Part shown: in pieces, positions 1 to 10,328 of the stretch
Numbering within the stretch: position 1 is the first letter of the stretch
Layout: each line of letters opens with the position of its first letter
Assembly (NCBI GenBank): GCA_005019695.1
Contig: RXID01014896.1
Location: 627,941 to 691,940 of the forward strand
Direction of reading: 5' to 3'
DNA from: Trichopus zeylanicus subsp. travancoricus
Taxonomy: Eukaryota > Streptophyta > Magnoliopsida > Dioscoreales > Dioscoreaceae
Length of the DNA stretch: 64,000 nucleotides
Made by a program: the position numbers and the translations under genes
Notes under the pieces: generated by a model
What the model saw: the letters and a program-made list of their open reading frames with translations, nothing else
Databases searched by the model: none
Told to the model about the DNA's origin: nothing

Positions 1-360
1 AAATTACAAAATAGACCCTCAGATTTTTTTTTTTTTAATAATTGTAAAATTATTTTAAAATTAATTTTTAAAATTTTTTACATTTAAAAATAGACCACCT
101 TAATATTTTTCTCTATAAATATATCCAAATTTTATTTATTTTATCAATAAATTTTACAAATAAGTCATCGAAGGTTTCAAAGATTAAAATTTAAAATTAC
201 AAGTTTCATATTGTACATTTACAAATAGACCCTTTCAATATTTTTTTATAAATAAGTCTATATTTTTAATCATATTTTAAATAAAATTTTACAAAAAAGA
301 CATTAGTGTTTTTTATATTTATAATTACAAATTTAATATTTATAAATTACAAATTTAACT
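1..360. other. AT-rich intergenic DNA
   Basis: Homopolymer-rich AT sequence with phrases such as 'acaaatagacc' recurring. I see no gene, RNA or clear element end here. Confidence 0.6.
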
Positions 361-1030
361 TCGGGGTGTTATTTGCAAAAATCAAAATTTCGGGGACTTT
401 TCTGTAAATTTGAATATTTCGGGGTGTTATTTGCAAAAATCCCGCCCCCGCGCGCCGGAGAAGGAGGCGGAGGCCGGGGCGCCGGCGTGCCGGCAGCGGG
501 AGCGGAGGCGGACGCCGAGGCCGTTCGGCCTCCGCGTGCCTGGGACGGAGGCCGAGGTCGGCGCGCCGGCACGCGGGCGCGGACGGCCAAGGCCGAGACC
601 GTTCCGCCCCCGCGTGCAGGCGCGCCGCCCTCGGCCTCCGTCCCCCGCACGCGGGGGCGGAACGGCCTCGGCCTCGGCCTCCGCGTGCGGGCGCGCCGGC
701 CTCGGCCTCCGTCCCCGGCACGCGGTGGCGGCACGGCCTCGGCCGTGGCCGTTCGCGCCCGCTTTTCGGCGCGCCTGCGCCCCGGCCTCCGCCTCCGCTC
801 CCGCCCGCCCGGCCTCCGGCTCCGCTCCCGCCGCCTGCCGCCGGCCGGCCGACCTCCTCCTCCGCTCCCGCCCGCGCGACGGGGTGTTATTTGCAAAAAT
901 CCGAATTTTGGGGACTTTTCTGTAAATCGGAATAATTTCGGGGGTTTATTTGCAAAAATTCGAATTTCGAGGACTTTTTTGTAAATCGAAGTTCTTTCGG
1001 GGTGTTATTTGAAAAATCCGAAATCCGGGG
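361..1030. repeat. Short tandem motif flanking a GC island
   Basis: The phrase 'ggggtgttatttgcaaaaat' occurs near 364, 421 and 881, with variants near 941 and 997. Each alternates with a second phrase of the form 'ggacttttctgtaaat'. The two phrases make an imperfect repeat of roughly 55-60 bp that lies on both sides of the GC-rich block. Similar phrases are common in plant repetitive DNA, and I infer a transposon or satellite origin. It shows no coding potential. Confidence 0.6.
437..882. repeat. GC-rich low-complexity island
   Basis: About 445 bp of very GC- and CpG-rich DNA sits inside AT-rich DNA. It is built from degenerate repeats of 'ggcctcggcctccg' and 'cgcacgcgggggcgg' in both orientations, so it is partly palindromic. 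All six frames are open for long stretches, but the translations are only Arg, Pro, Ala and Gly. I read it as a minisatellite-like insert inside the flanking repeat, not a gene. Confidence 0.6.
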
Positions 1031-1970
1031 ATTAAATATAAAAAAATAAGTTTTTAGGGGTGTATGTGTAAAAATAACGGGGTAAAATCGGAATTTTTGG
1101 GTAAAATTTTGATTAAATAACAATCAGGGGCTGTGGGTAAATATGGGCGAATTTGAGGGGGTGGGGGGTAATTACGGAAATTAGAGAGGGTTAGCGGTAA
1201 TTACCCCAAATTACAGGGGGTCACCGGTAATTATCTCTTAAATAAATGATAAAAATAAGAAGTGGAATTCAAAATTCGATTCTAAAACATATAAAACCGA
1301 TACAGTAAATTAGTTTTATTGACCCTTAATTATCACTATTGAAAAAATGACGAAATTGAAAAACAGAAAAAAAATGTTTGACTTCAGTAACTTTCGATTA
1401 TTTGGATAATTTTGATGTAAAAAAAAAAAAAAAAGTTCTGTAATTTGCATAACTTCGGGTGTTTAATGGAGAGGATTTGAAGTGGGTGAGATACGTCTTC
1501 CACTATTTTTATTGTTTGATAAAGTTTGCGAAAATCGAAGAAATTGAGGTAAAACTTACTTAGGCGAGCTTACCCTTCTTTATGTTTGTTTTCGAACATA
1601 ACGATTAGTAAGAAGGAAATATGAAAAGGCAGTAGGAAGTAGGCTACGGAAAAGCTGGGGAACGCACAAGAACGTAAATCACGAGGAGGTAGTACACGGG
1701 GGACCAGGGTAGGACACGAAGGAGCAAGGGAGGGCATGAAACAGTCGGCCACAAGGAAGCAAAACACAACACGAGGAAGAGAGGCTAGAAGAGGTCGTGG
1801 ATGGTGATGCACAGGGAAGCACAACGCGGGGAGCACGGTCTGAAGAAGAAGGGGTTGTGTGTGGCGAAGCATAGGGAAGGAGTCGTCAAGGGTGGCGACA
1901 CATAAAAGAAGCACGACGCGGAGCAACATAACATACATGTGGGAAACTTAGAGAAGAAAAAAGCATAAGG
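1031..1970. other. Intergenic, no gene seen
   Basis: The first 200 bp contain G-run phrases such as 'gagggggtggggggtaatta', continuing the style of the repeat to the left. The 1560-1940 part is of mixed composition and open on the minus strand, but its translation is hydrophobic low complexity with no family signature. Confidence 0.5.
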
Positions 1971-2767
1971 AGTCGTTTTGAATCAATTCCCGATTCCGTG
2001 GATTGTCAATTCAGTTAATTTCAGAGAATTAGAGAGATTGATCGAATTAATAAATTTCGGTGTTTGAATATATTTTTATAATAAAGAAAAAAACTTATCA
2101 ATTCTCTTAATTCTGTAAATTTAGTTATTTGAAATGTAAATTGAAATCAATGAATTTCGTCAATTCTTGAAATTCTGATATTTGATTGGATTTTAAATTG
2201 GAGATATGATTATCCAATTCCAAATGGGCGAAATTACCCCCATTTTTAACTTTATCTATATTTAATTCTAAAATAAATATTAATATTAAATTAGTAAATT
2301 AATTAGACATATTTTTGTAGTTAAAAAAATAAATAATATTAGGATTGCATATTTATAATATTTGACAAGTTAAGAAAAAATAGGATAATTTTTTTAAAAA
2401 AATATTCAATCAATAAAATATTTTTTAAATTAGAAGTAGTTAATTTATAAGTATCAAAATTTATATGCATTAACATATAGCATAAAAATAGACTCACATA
2501 AAACATATAATATATAGGTACACAATTAACCTTTAAAATACAACATACAACTCAGAAATAGACATATGGCCAGCTTTTAAAGAAAGAATATAATACATGC
2601 ATATAGAATCATAATATATAGAAAATAAAATAAATAATCATAGTGTATAAAAAGTTATAATATATCAAAGCCAATAATTAAGTTTCATCATTAGCATAAA
2701 TAAAGTTAATAAATTCAAAGTATACTTATAATAAAATATCATATTACAGCTGCTGATCAAGAAATTC

Positions 2768-3290
2768 TTATAACCATTCAATCCTAGTGTCGTTGTCCAT
2801 TCTTTCCACGAAAACCATATCATCGGCATTATCACTATGTAAGTGTCTATAAGCAATCTTCAAGAATGACACACTAAAACGTCCTCTGAATCGGTTTAGT
2901 ATGCAGTACAAATTTTTCTTCCACGAATATCTCGAAGTTGACTTAATGGCACATACAATCTTGCGCACGCCCTCCATCAATTCTGCAATCAGTTCATCAT
3001 TCAACATGTTTCCCATCCGTTTTCGTGCTTTAAAGCTATCACGAGAACTAGTTGCTTGTGCGTTACCTTTAGAGTTGGTTGTGACATTATTTCTTGTCCA
3101 AGTTGTGTATATGCTTTGCTTAGAACCACCAGGAGCATCAAAATCATTATCTCCTGCTATTTGTTACTCTTCTACCTCTATATCTTTACCTTGCTCTCCT
3201 CTAAAATCATCGTAGTATGATTTCGTCATACTACTAGTAGCAGAACCTGTTCCACAGATAAGGAGCAACTCATCATACAGTAGAATTGGC
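2768..3290 (-). pseudogene. Harbinger ORF1, Myb/SANT-like protein, broken
   Basis: The minus-strand reading gives 'NDELIAELMEGVRKIV' followed by a stretch ending 'DDMVFVERMDNDTRIEWL'. This is the conserved C-terminal part of the Myb/SANT-like proteins encoded beside PIF/Harbinger transposases. In the family this protein binds DNA and brings the transposase to the element ends and the nucleus. The same frame continues upstream to about 3290 but is cut by an in-frame TAA near 3164-3166 (reading EE-stop-QIAGDN). The N-terminal Myb domain expected farther upstream (3300-3700) could not be read in one frame. It lies downstream of the transposase on the same strand. Confidence 0.6.
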
Positions 3291-4066
3291 TTGTTCAGGA
3301 ATTAATCAGAGTATTTGACCTTCTGCATAATTTATTTTGGTCAAATATGTAAATATATAATATTTCAAAGATGATTTTATAATTTTGTATAATAAGTTTT
3401 TATTTTGGTCTACACTTTTGATGTCAAGATATACTTGTCCAGTGACAGTGATCATCTTATCGGTATCATTTAGCCCACCCTACTATAGTCTCTTAACTTG
3501 ATGATTATCGCTACATGCTTTTTCAAGATTCCATAATGACCATCGATATTGTCAGCAGTAAAATTATTATTGAACTCGGCATTAATAGCAGTAGCAGCTG
3601 TCACGAATACGAGCCGCTTGAAACCCTTGCTACTTTTAGCCCGACATACACTTGCTCAGCAAGAAATCTAATGAGAAACCGAGATTTTCTCTTTGATCAA
3701 ATCTTGTAGGATTTATGTGTCCTTGATGATTTTGCTCTCTGGATTCCTCATGTATTCTTTTGTGCCTCAACAATAGCAAGACTCAAATCCTGATTCATTA
3801 AGTTAGTTATCGATTGGGAGTCAACATCTTCAAGACTGAAAAACTTCATCCATTACAAAAGAAATAAACTTTTCAGCAAATAAAGATATATAGAGTTATA
3901 ACAAATAGTAATACCAATAACAGTCAACAAATGAGTGTCAAATAACTCATTATAGAAAATTTCAAACACAGATAATATAATAAAATACCTGTTCATAAAA
4001 GGAGGAAACCTAGTTATTATTGTAATCCTCCCACATTTTAGTAGCTGATTAATCCCTCAATTGAAC

Positions 4067-4997
4067 CTACTTATAGTTCTCTTCACGTTGCTCTCTGAAC
4101 GTGGAACCTGTATACAATGGCTCCTCCTCTTCATCAAAACTATCTTCATCTTCATCTGACATCAATTCTATAGGTTCCTTATTCAGCAATTTATCATAAG
4201 GATCAACTATAAGGATGTAGTTGTGTAAAATACAATATGCCAAAATCAAATCAACCTGAGTGCTGAATGAAAAGAATGAAGTCTCGGCCTGTATGCTAAA
4301 TTGGTTCTTTAATATCCCAAAAGCATGTTCGATTTTAGACCTTAATGATGTATGTCGGTAATTAAATAACTCCTTTACATTTTGTGGTGTATATTCGACA
4401 TGTTCTTTCATATGATACCTGATACCTCTATATGGTATTATACAACTAGCCATTGTCGTATAACCGGCATCGACAAGATAGTATTTGCCTAAAACTAACA
4501 TAATATGGTCAAAATAAAATCCAGTCAAAGGCCAAACTATTTATAACTTACAAATCTTACTTTCTATTTGTCTCAGTCCACTGGGCGTAAGTTGGGTAAT
4601 AGCATCTTTCATAATAGTGAAGTCATTCGCCGATCTCTCCCAACCAGCCAAGATATAAAGAAACCTAAGTTCAATATCAGTTGTTACTAGTACATTTTGT
4701 GTGATATCTTTACGCTCTCGAAAATGTGCAACCATGTCAAATGAAACTTTTATAGGAATATGTGTTTCATCAATCAAACTAATGCAATCCTACACGGTAT
4801 AAATAGTAAAAAACAAAATATATATTTCATTTCTGACAGAAATAAACCATTATCAATAACATACTTTGAACCACGGATAATAATTAGGATTGTTCAGAAT
4901 TACTGTATTGGTCAAGGAGACTGCTTGAGACATGTTAAAACAATATCGATTAAGTGTCTTACCAGAACGCACGAACACTATCTTCTTTCTCATGTTC
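4067..4997 (-). CDS. Harbinger transposase, DDE nuclease core (partial)
   Basis: Three minus-strand exons read in frame: 4997-4865, 4789-4561 and 4494-4067, with introns gtatgt...gtag and gtaaga...ttag. The joined protein resembles HARBI1/ALP1 DDE_4 nucleases. 'NNPNYYPWFK' runs into 'DCISLIDETHIPIKV' (first Asp), then 'LAGWERSANDFTIMKDA', then 'GKYYLVDAGYTTMAS' (second Asp), then 'LRSKIEHAFGILKNQF' (catalytic Glu). It ends in an acidic tail (SDEDEDSFDEEEE). The family cuts and rejoins element ends at TTA/TAA targets. The N-terminal helix-turn-helix exons expected above 4997 are not resolved, so the start is unknown and the call is partial. The triad and splice sites look intact, which suggests recent activity or use as a host gene. 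Confidence 0.72.
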
Positions 4998-5944
4998 CTT
5001 GAATGAAAATAAATATAATACAAAAATATTGTAAGTTGTTTCTCAACAATTATATATCGTGTGTCATGTAAAAGGTTAGGTCCCTTAGCATGTTGGCCTA
5101 ATTTAAAAATACCGGAAGATCCATCCTCAAGTACTCCTAATAATTACTTATCCCACCACATAGCATATGCTCAAACATACCTCTTCTAAGCATTTCTCTA
5201 TTGACAATTGGTTCAATATTTAAACGAGCTTTTTTTTTCTCTTCAATAATTGAATTATGATACACGTAACTACTATAACAATAAAGCCACCCGTTTGAAT
5301 ATTTAGCAATTTTAAATCCTCGTTATAATCAATCAGCCAAAAGTACTAAACAATAATAAATTTAAGTTCAACATACACATGCTTATTATCGAATTTATAT
5401 CAAGTAAAAAAAAGACATTATAGGTTAGGAGCTAAAGACACTATTATAGTTAAACTAAACATATAAGGATTCACAATGTTAAAATAAATTGAATCTAACC
5501 ATTTTGTATGCACGACTATTTTTTAAAATTATGAACTTACATGATCTAAATCTAGTCATTTTTTATACATAACTATTTTTCAAAATCATGAACCTACATG
5601 AAATAAACCTAAACAATTTTAATACATGAGTATTTTCCAAAGTCATAAATATTTTACTAAAATAAGTCAAATACTCTTTCACCAGAATGTTAATTAGCTT
5701 CTACTTACAAATATAATTTTTCAAGTAGAGATTATAATCTATTTGGATCAGTGCATATCAGATATAAGTAGAGATCAGAGACAAGGGAAAGCCATAAGGG
5801 ATGGGATCCAAGGATCTAAACTACCAAGGAGAGAAGACACACTAGTATGATGGCAAAAAAGGTTCCGGTGATGGATTGACACAGATTAAAAAATTTTGGC
5901 AATAGATCAATACATATCAAAGATCGAAGATCAGAGATGAGGAG

Positions 5945-7135
5945 AATTGAGACGAATGTAGGATGCAGTACCTGGAGCTTGGCAATTGCTTCGATCTCCG
6001 GTGAGGATGCTTACTATGATCACTGACAAGGATGCATGCTATAGAGAATCAACGAAGATTAGAGATCGAAGATCAAAGATGGGAAAACTGAGAAGAATAT
6101 AGGATGTAGTACTTGGAGCTCGGCGGCTACTCCAATCTTCGACAAGGATGCTTGCTGCTATCACTGGTGGGGATGCTTGCTGCAAAGGATCAGCATAGAT
6201 CGGAGATGGGAAAAACTTAGAAGAATATAGGATGCAGTACCTGGAGCTCGGCGCCTGCTCCGATCACCAGCGAGGATGCATGCTGTAGAGGATTAGCGCA
6301 GATCAGATATCGAAGATCAGAGATGGGGAAAACTGAGAAGAATATAGGATGTAGTATTTGGAGCTCGATGCCTGCTCCGATCTCCGGCGAGGATGCTTGT
6401 TGCGATCACAGACGGGGATGCTTGCTGAAGAGGATTAGCACAGATCGGAGATTGAAGATTAGAGATAGGGAAAGCTAAGAAGAATATAGGATGCAGTACC
6501 TGAAGCTCAGCACCTGCTTTGATCTTCGGTTAGGATGCTTGTTTTGATTACAGACGGGGACGCATGCTATAGATGATCGACATAGATCCGAGATGGGAAA
6601 AACTGAGAAGAATATAGGATGCAGTACCTGGAGCTTGGCGCCTGCTCTGATCTTCGACGAGGTTGCCTATTGCGATCACTAGCGGGGATGCATGTTGCAG
6701 AGGATCAGCGCAGATCATAGATCGAAGATCGAAGATGGGAAAAACTGAGAAGAATATAGGATGTAGTACTTGGAGCTTGATGCCTGCTTCAATCTCCGGC
6801 AAGGATGTTTGCTGCGATCACCGGCGTGGATGCTTACTACAGAGGATTGATGCAGATCGGAGATGGAAAAAATTGAGAAGAATATAGGATGTAGTACCTG
6901 GAGCTCGACGCCTGCTTCGATCTCCGACAAGGATGCTTGCTCCGATCACCGGCGGAGATGCTTGTTGCAGAGGATTGGCGCAGATCAAAGATCGAAGATC
7001 GGAGATGGGGAAAACTAAGAAAAATATAGAATGCAGTACCTAGAGCTTAGCGCCTGCTCCGATCTCCTGTGAGGATGCCTGCTGTGATCACCAGCGGGGA
7101 TGCATGCTACAGAGGATCGACGTAGATCAAATAAT
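5945..7135. repeat. Minisatellite, nine units of 117-142 bp
   Basis: The phrase 'aagaatataggatg' (with variants) recurs near 5952, 6093, 6221, 6338, 6478, 6608, 6750, 6878 and 7020. It is always followed by 'cagtacctggagctcg', 'gcctgctccgatctccgg', 'gaggatgcttgctgcgatca' and 'cagaggat'. Unit length varies because short 'gatcgaagatc' segments are present or absent. The array is inside the Harbinger element, upstream of its minus-strand transposase, so it may form the element's promoter or leader. Open frames across it are repeat artefacts. Confidence 0.85.
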
Positions 7136-7559
7136 AGCCGAGATCAAGATCAAAGCTAGGAAGAAACTTTAGAGAGATGGGATATGGGGATCCAAGCAGC
7201 AAAGAAGAAAGAAGCACACACGGTGAAAAAGATCAATGGGGAAGAAAGACCGTGGACGGTGATGAGAACGAAAGTCAAAATAGGGTGAAAATTTGAGAAT
7301 TCCTCACCAATTTTTATTATTGTTCCCACCTATTAGTGAGACTCAGCCAATTTAGTATGAAATTGTGAATTCCGCTAATCTTAATCCGAAATTCAAACCA
7401 GTAATTAAAAATTATTGAATTATTGAAATTGAGAATTCAGGTAATTTTCGAATTTATATTAACATTCAAACAGTGAAATTGAGAAAATTGGAGATCCAAT
7501 TCTCCCAATTCAACTAATTTGAGCTATTTGGAAACCAAGCAAGAGGAAAAAAAATTGTC

Positions 7560-10320
7560 AAAAAGACTCGACTTTCAATCTCTCAAGGGACTTCAGCGAG
7601 ATCGAAATTTGTTTCTAAAAATCACTTTTATCTAAAAGTATCAAACAAATCTTACCATATCGATATAATCTATTTTATCGAACCGTCGAAATTATTTCAA
7701 ATCAAATTCGGCATAATCCAAAATAGTGATGGATCGTGCCCAACATAACCCGTGGAAAACAAATAGGGCTCAGGCACGACTCACAACCCATAGGCCTGTG
7801 GGCATGTGTCGTGCCTTACTTATTTTTTAAAAAATTATATATATATATATAGTAATAATAATTAATAATAAGTTATAATTAAGTTGTTAAAATTTTTGAT
7901 TTTTTTTTTCAAAACCAAAAATTAATTTGGAATTAAAAAAATTAATAATGAATTAAAATGGCTAGTGGGTCGTGCTAAATTGGGCTCAATATATGGGCCG
8001 TGTCCGATATGTCTGGCGGACTATGAATCTGTTCGGAGGTCTCTACTTTCATCTCCAATTTGACAATTTTGGGAAACAAAAAAAATGCAATCATCAAAGT
8101 GAGATCTAATGTAAAATAGGGTCTCTACTTTCAAATGTACTTTCGTAATTTTGACTGTATTTTCACGTTTTCAAATGTGTGAAGTTTCATTGAAGTAGCA
8201 TGATTTCCGCTACATCGGTGTCCTCGGACCAAACCAAACACTATCTTTGTGACGAAAGAACATTGACTGACCGGACCTTCATCCATGACATTTTCTCCGT
8301 CAAAAGATTTGTCTCCTTTATATACACACGTCTCAGGTTTACATAAAATTTCATCAACCATGCGCACTTTCTTGCTTTGAATTTGTTAGATTCTCAATTC
8401 ATCTAAAATGTCCTCTCTTTTATTTTCCAAGGAGCAAAGTTAGGCTGCTGCTCACCCTCATAATAACTCACAGTAGTGCGAGACATCGAGTGTCGGTCGT
8501 TGGCTGCCATCCTTCGATTTATAATAACATGAAAATCCAATATGATGTCTGCGAGAAAATCTTTGAAAGTTGAGACATCACGTCCATGTAAAGCAATGCA
8601 GTTGCATCCCACCCACCGCTCTCTTCATTATTTCATCCATATATCCCGCATTTTAATTTCTAGAATCTGTTTAGATTGTGACCCCAACAAAGAGTCCTAT
8701 TCGGATTCTACTTCTTTAACTTCAGAACGGTCTGGAGACCATTGGATTTGAGTGGCCGCCCGCTGTGAAATCACTGTTCATCGTTTTATTCTGTGAGATT
8801 ATTATGCTTGATTTCGTGAGAAAAACGAAGATTAAGAGAACCATTTAAACTTATTTTTAGAAGATAAAAACATAGATTAGTTGAAATTAAATTAACTGGG
8901 CCGCTCTTTGAATATAAAAACTCATTGTCTTCTACAAAGAATTCGAAGGGCGTGACGTGATAATACACGACCAAAGCCCCACCCAGAATGTTCCGCTCTT
9001 ACTTTTCGACGCTAAAACCGCTTCCACTAGCAAGTCACTAACCATTAATTAGTGTTATCATTATCATGATTAACAGCAGTAGCAGCGTGCCAGCAGCGTA
9101 ATTCGAAGACCTCAGCAGAAGATCATGACATGATGAGGTACAGATCGCGTAGGACAGAAAACGAAGCATGGTCAAAGACAACTCATTGGAATTTTTTTAT
9201 CTACCAAATTTCAACATCGAAGTACCATTTATGCACTCCAGCATGGCAATCCATTAACTGAGGATTCTCTCTACCATTGCTTCAGACGCATCAAAGGAAC
9301 AGGAGCGAGAAAAGCATGAAGCAGGGAAAGACAACGCCATGAATGGCCTCAACAACAACCATTAATGATCCCCATTCCCTTTCTATCATCACTTACATTT
9401 ACAATCCCCTGCCAAAACTGAGTCAGAAAGAACGAAAGCGATGCAACTCCTTAGCCTCCCAATAGCATGATTTTGGCCCTGCACCTGCCTATAAGAGGCC
9501 ACACACCCCAAAAGCTGCTCAACTGGCTCAAGTCACCCATTTGACCCACCGTGTTTCCATTAGGGTACCCCTTTCAATTACTTTGTGCTCGGGACTCTGT
9601 TGTGACTGAGCGCAGTGCAGTGCCCTACGCACATATATACTATATATGTACACTGCTAGTTTCGTAGCCCTTCCGCCGCGACGCAATGAAGTCCTCAGCC
9701 TCTCGTCCGTTGTCCTATGCCGCACGTGTGCATGTGGGTCCCTTTTTTTTCTTTATTTTTTTCTACTTTTTTGACTAAATTATACCTCGGTCCAAGTAAT
9801 ACTAAAGCATCTCTTTTCTCTCGACTCTCAAGGGCATCCTATTCTTCATCCTCACCGTCGGAAAATTCACTACGTGGTCCTCCCCCGCCACCCACCTGCC
9901 ACAAAAATATAATCGAAATATACATAAAATTTTAAATAAAAAATTTTGATAATAATTTTATTTTTCACGTGAGAAGATGGACCAGAGTGCGTCATATCCG
10001 CACGTGCACATGGTCCACATGGTGCGTGCGTAGCACTGACGAAGGTGGGTCCGCGTGATCCTGGCGAGGATTTCGCGGTCAATGTGTCACTTGTTTTTTC
10101 TCGTGCGACGTGATTCTACCATTTCAGTCTGAGATTATTCTCGCTATGCAAATAATTTCTCTAAAATTTAACTCCTTGTCGCATGTTGTTAGATTCTTCT
10201 TCTTTTTAAATTAAAAAAAATTCCAAATTTCCTCAAATTTAGGAAATTATTAGTTGATAGATAGCTATAAATTGTTACCGCAATCCATGCAATTAAGAAG
10301 TTAAACAAATATTAATGAGA
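7560..10320. other. Intergenic, no supported gene
   Basis: 7725-8045 holds a repeat-like stretch with phrases such as 'gggctcaggcacgactc' and 'atgggccgtgtccg', typical of hAT-like plant repeats. 8100-9700 is of balanced composition with only short open frames and no recognisable family. I searched the minus strand here for the last exon of the neighbouring CYP90D gene and did not find it. Confidence 0.5.
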
Positions 10321-10328
10321 ATACTTAC

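Larger units (their letters stand above)
1975..7545 (-). mobile_element. PIF/Harbinger-type DNA transposon
   Basis: The element is defined by its two minus-strand genes: a Myb/SANT-like ORF1 and a DDE transposase of the HARBI1/ALP1 type. Its edges are approximate. About 250 bp at each side carry related AT-rich sequence in opposite orientation: left 'aatttcggtgtttgaata' near 2055 resembles the complement of 'attcaaacagtgaaatt' near 7463. The right flank ends near 'ttggaaaccaagc'. I could not identify exact terminal inverted repeats or a TTA/TAA target duplication. A nine-unit minisatellite lies on the transposase promoter side. ORF1 is broken, so the element is probably not autonomous, although the transposase core remains readable. 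Confidence 0.6.

Noticed and set aside
369..984. Long open frames of 120-200 codons in several frames of both strands
   Set aside because: All come from one GC-rich low-complexity block; the translations are Arg/Pro/Ala/Gly only, and no frame stands out.
1570..1938. Minus-strand open frame of 122 codons
   Set aside because: Hydrophobic low-complexity translation, no motif, no splice or promoter support.
6548..6930. Open frames with repeated 'EAGVELQVLHPIFFS' on the minus strand
   Set aside because: They follow the minisatellite period and are products of the repeat, not a protein.
5945..7135. CRISPR-like regular repeat array
   Set aside because: Units are 117-142 bp with no unique spacers, and the DNA is eukaryotic; it is a minisatellite.
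8131..8751. Open frames of 60-80 codons on both strands
   Set aside because: Balanced composition but no family resemblance, no shared frame and no splice structure.
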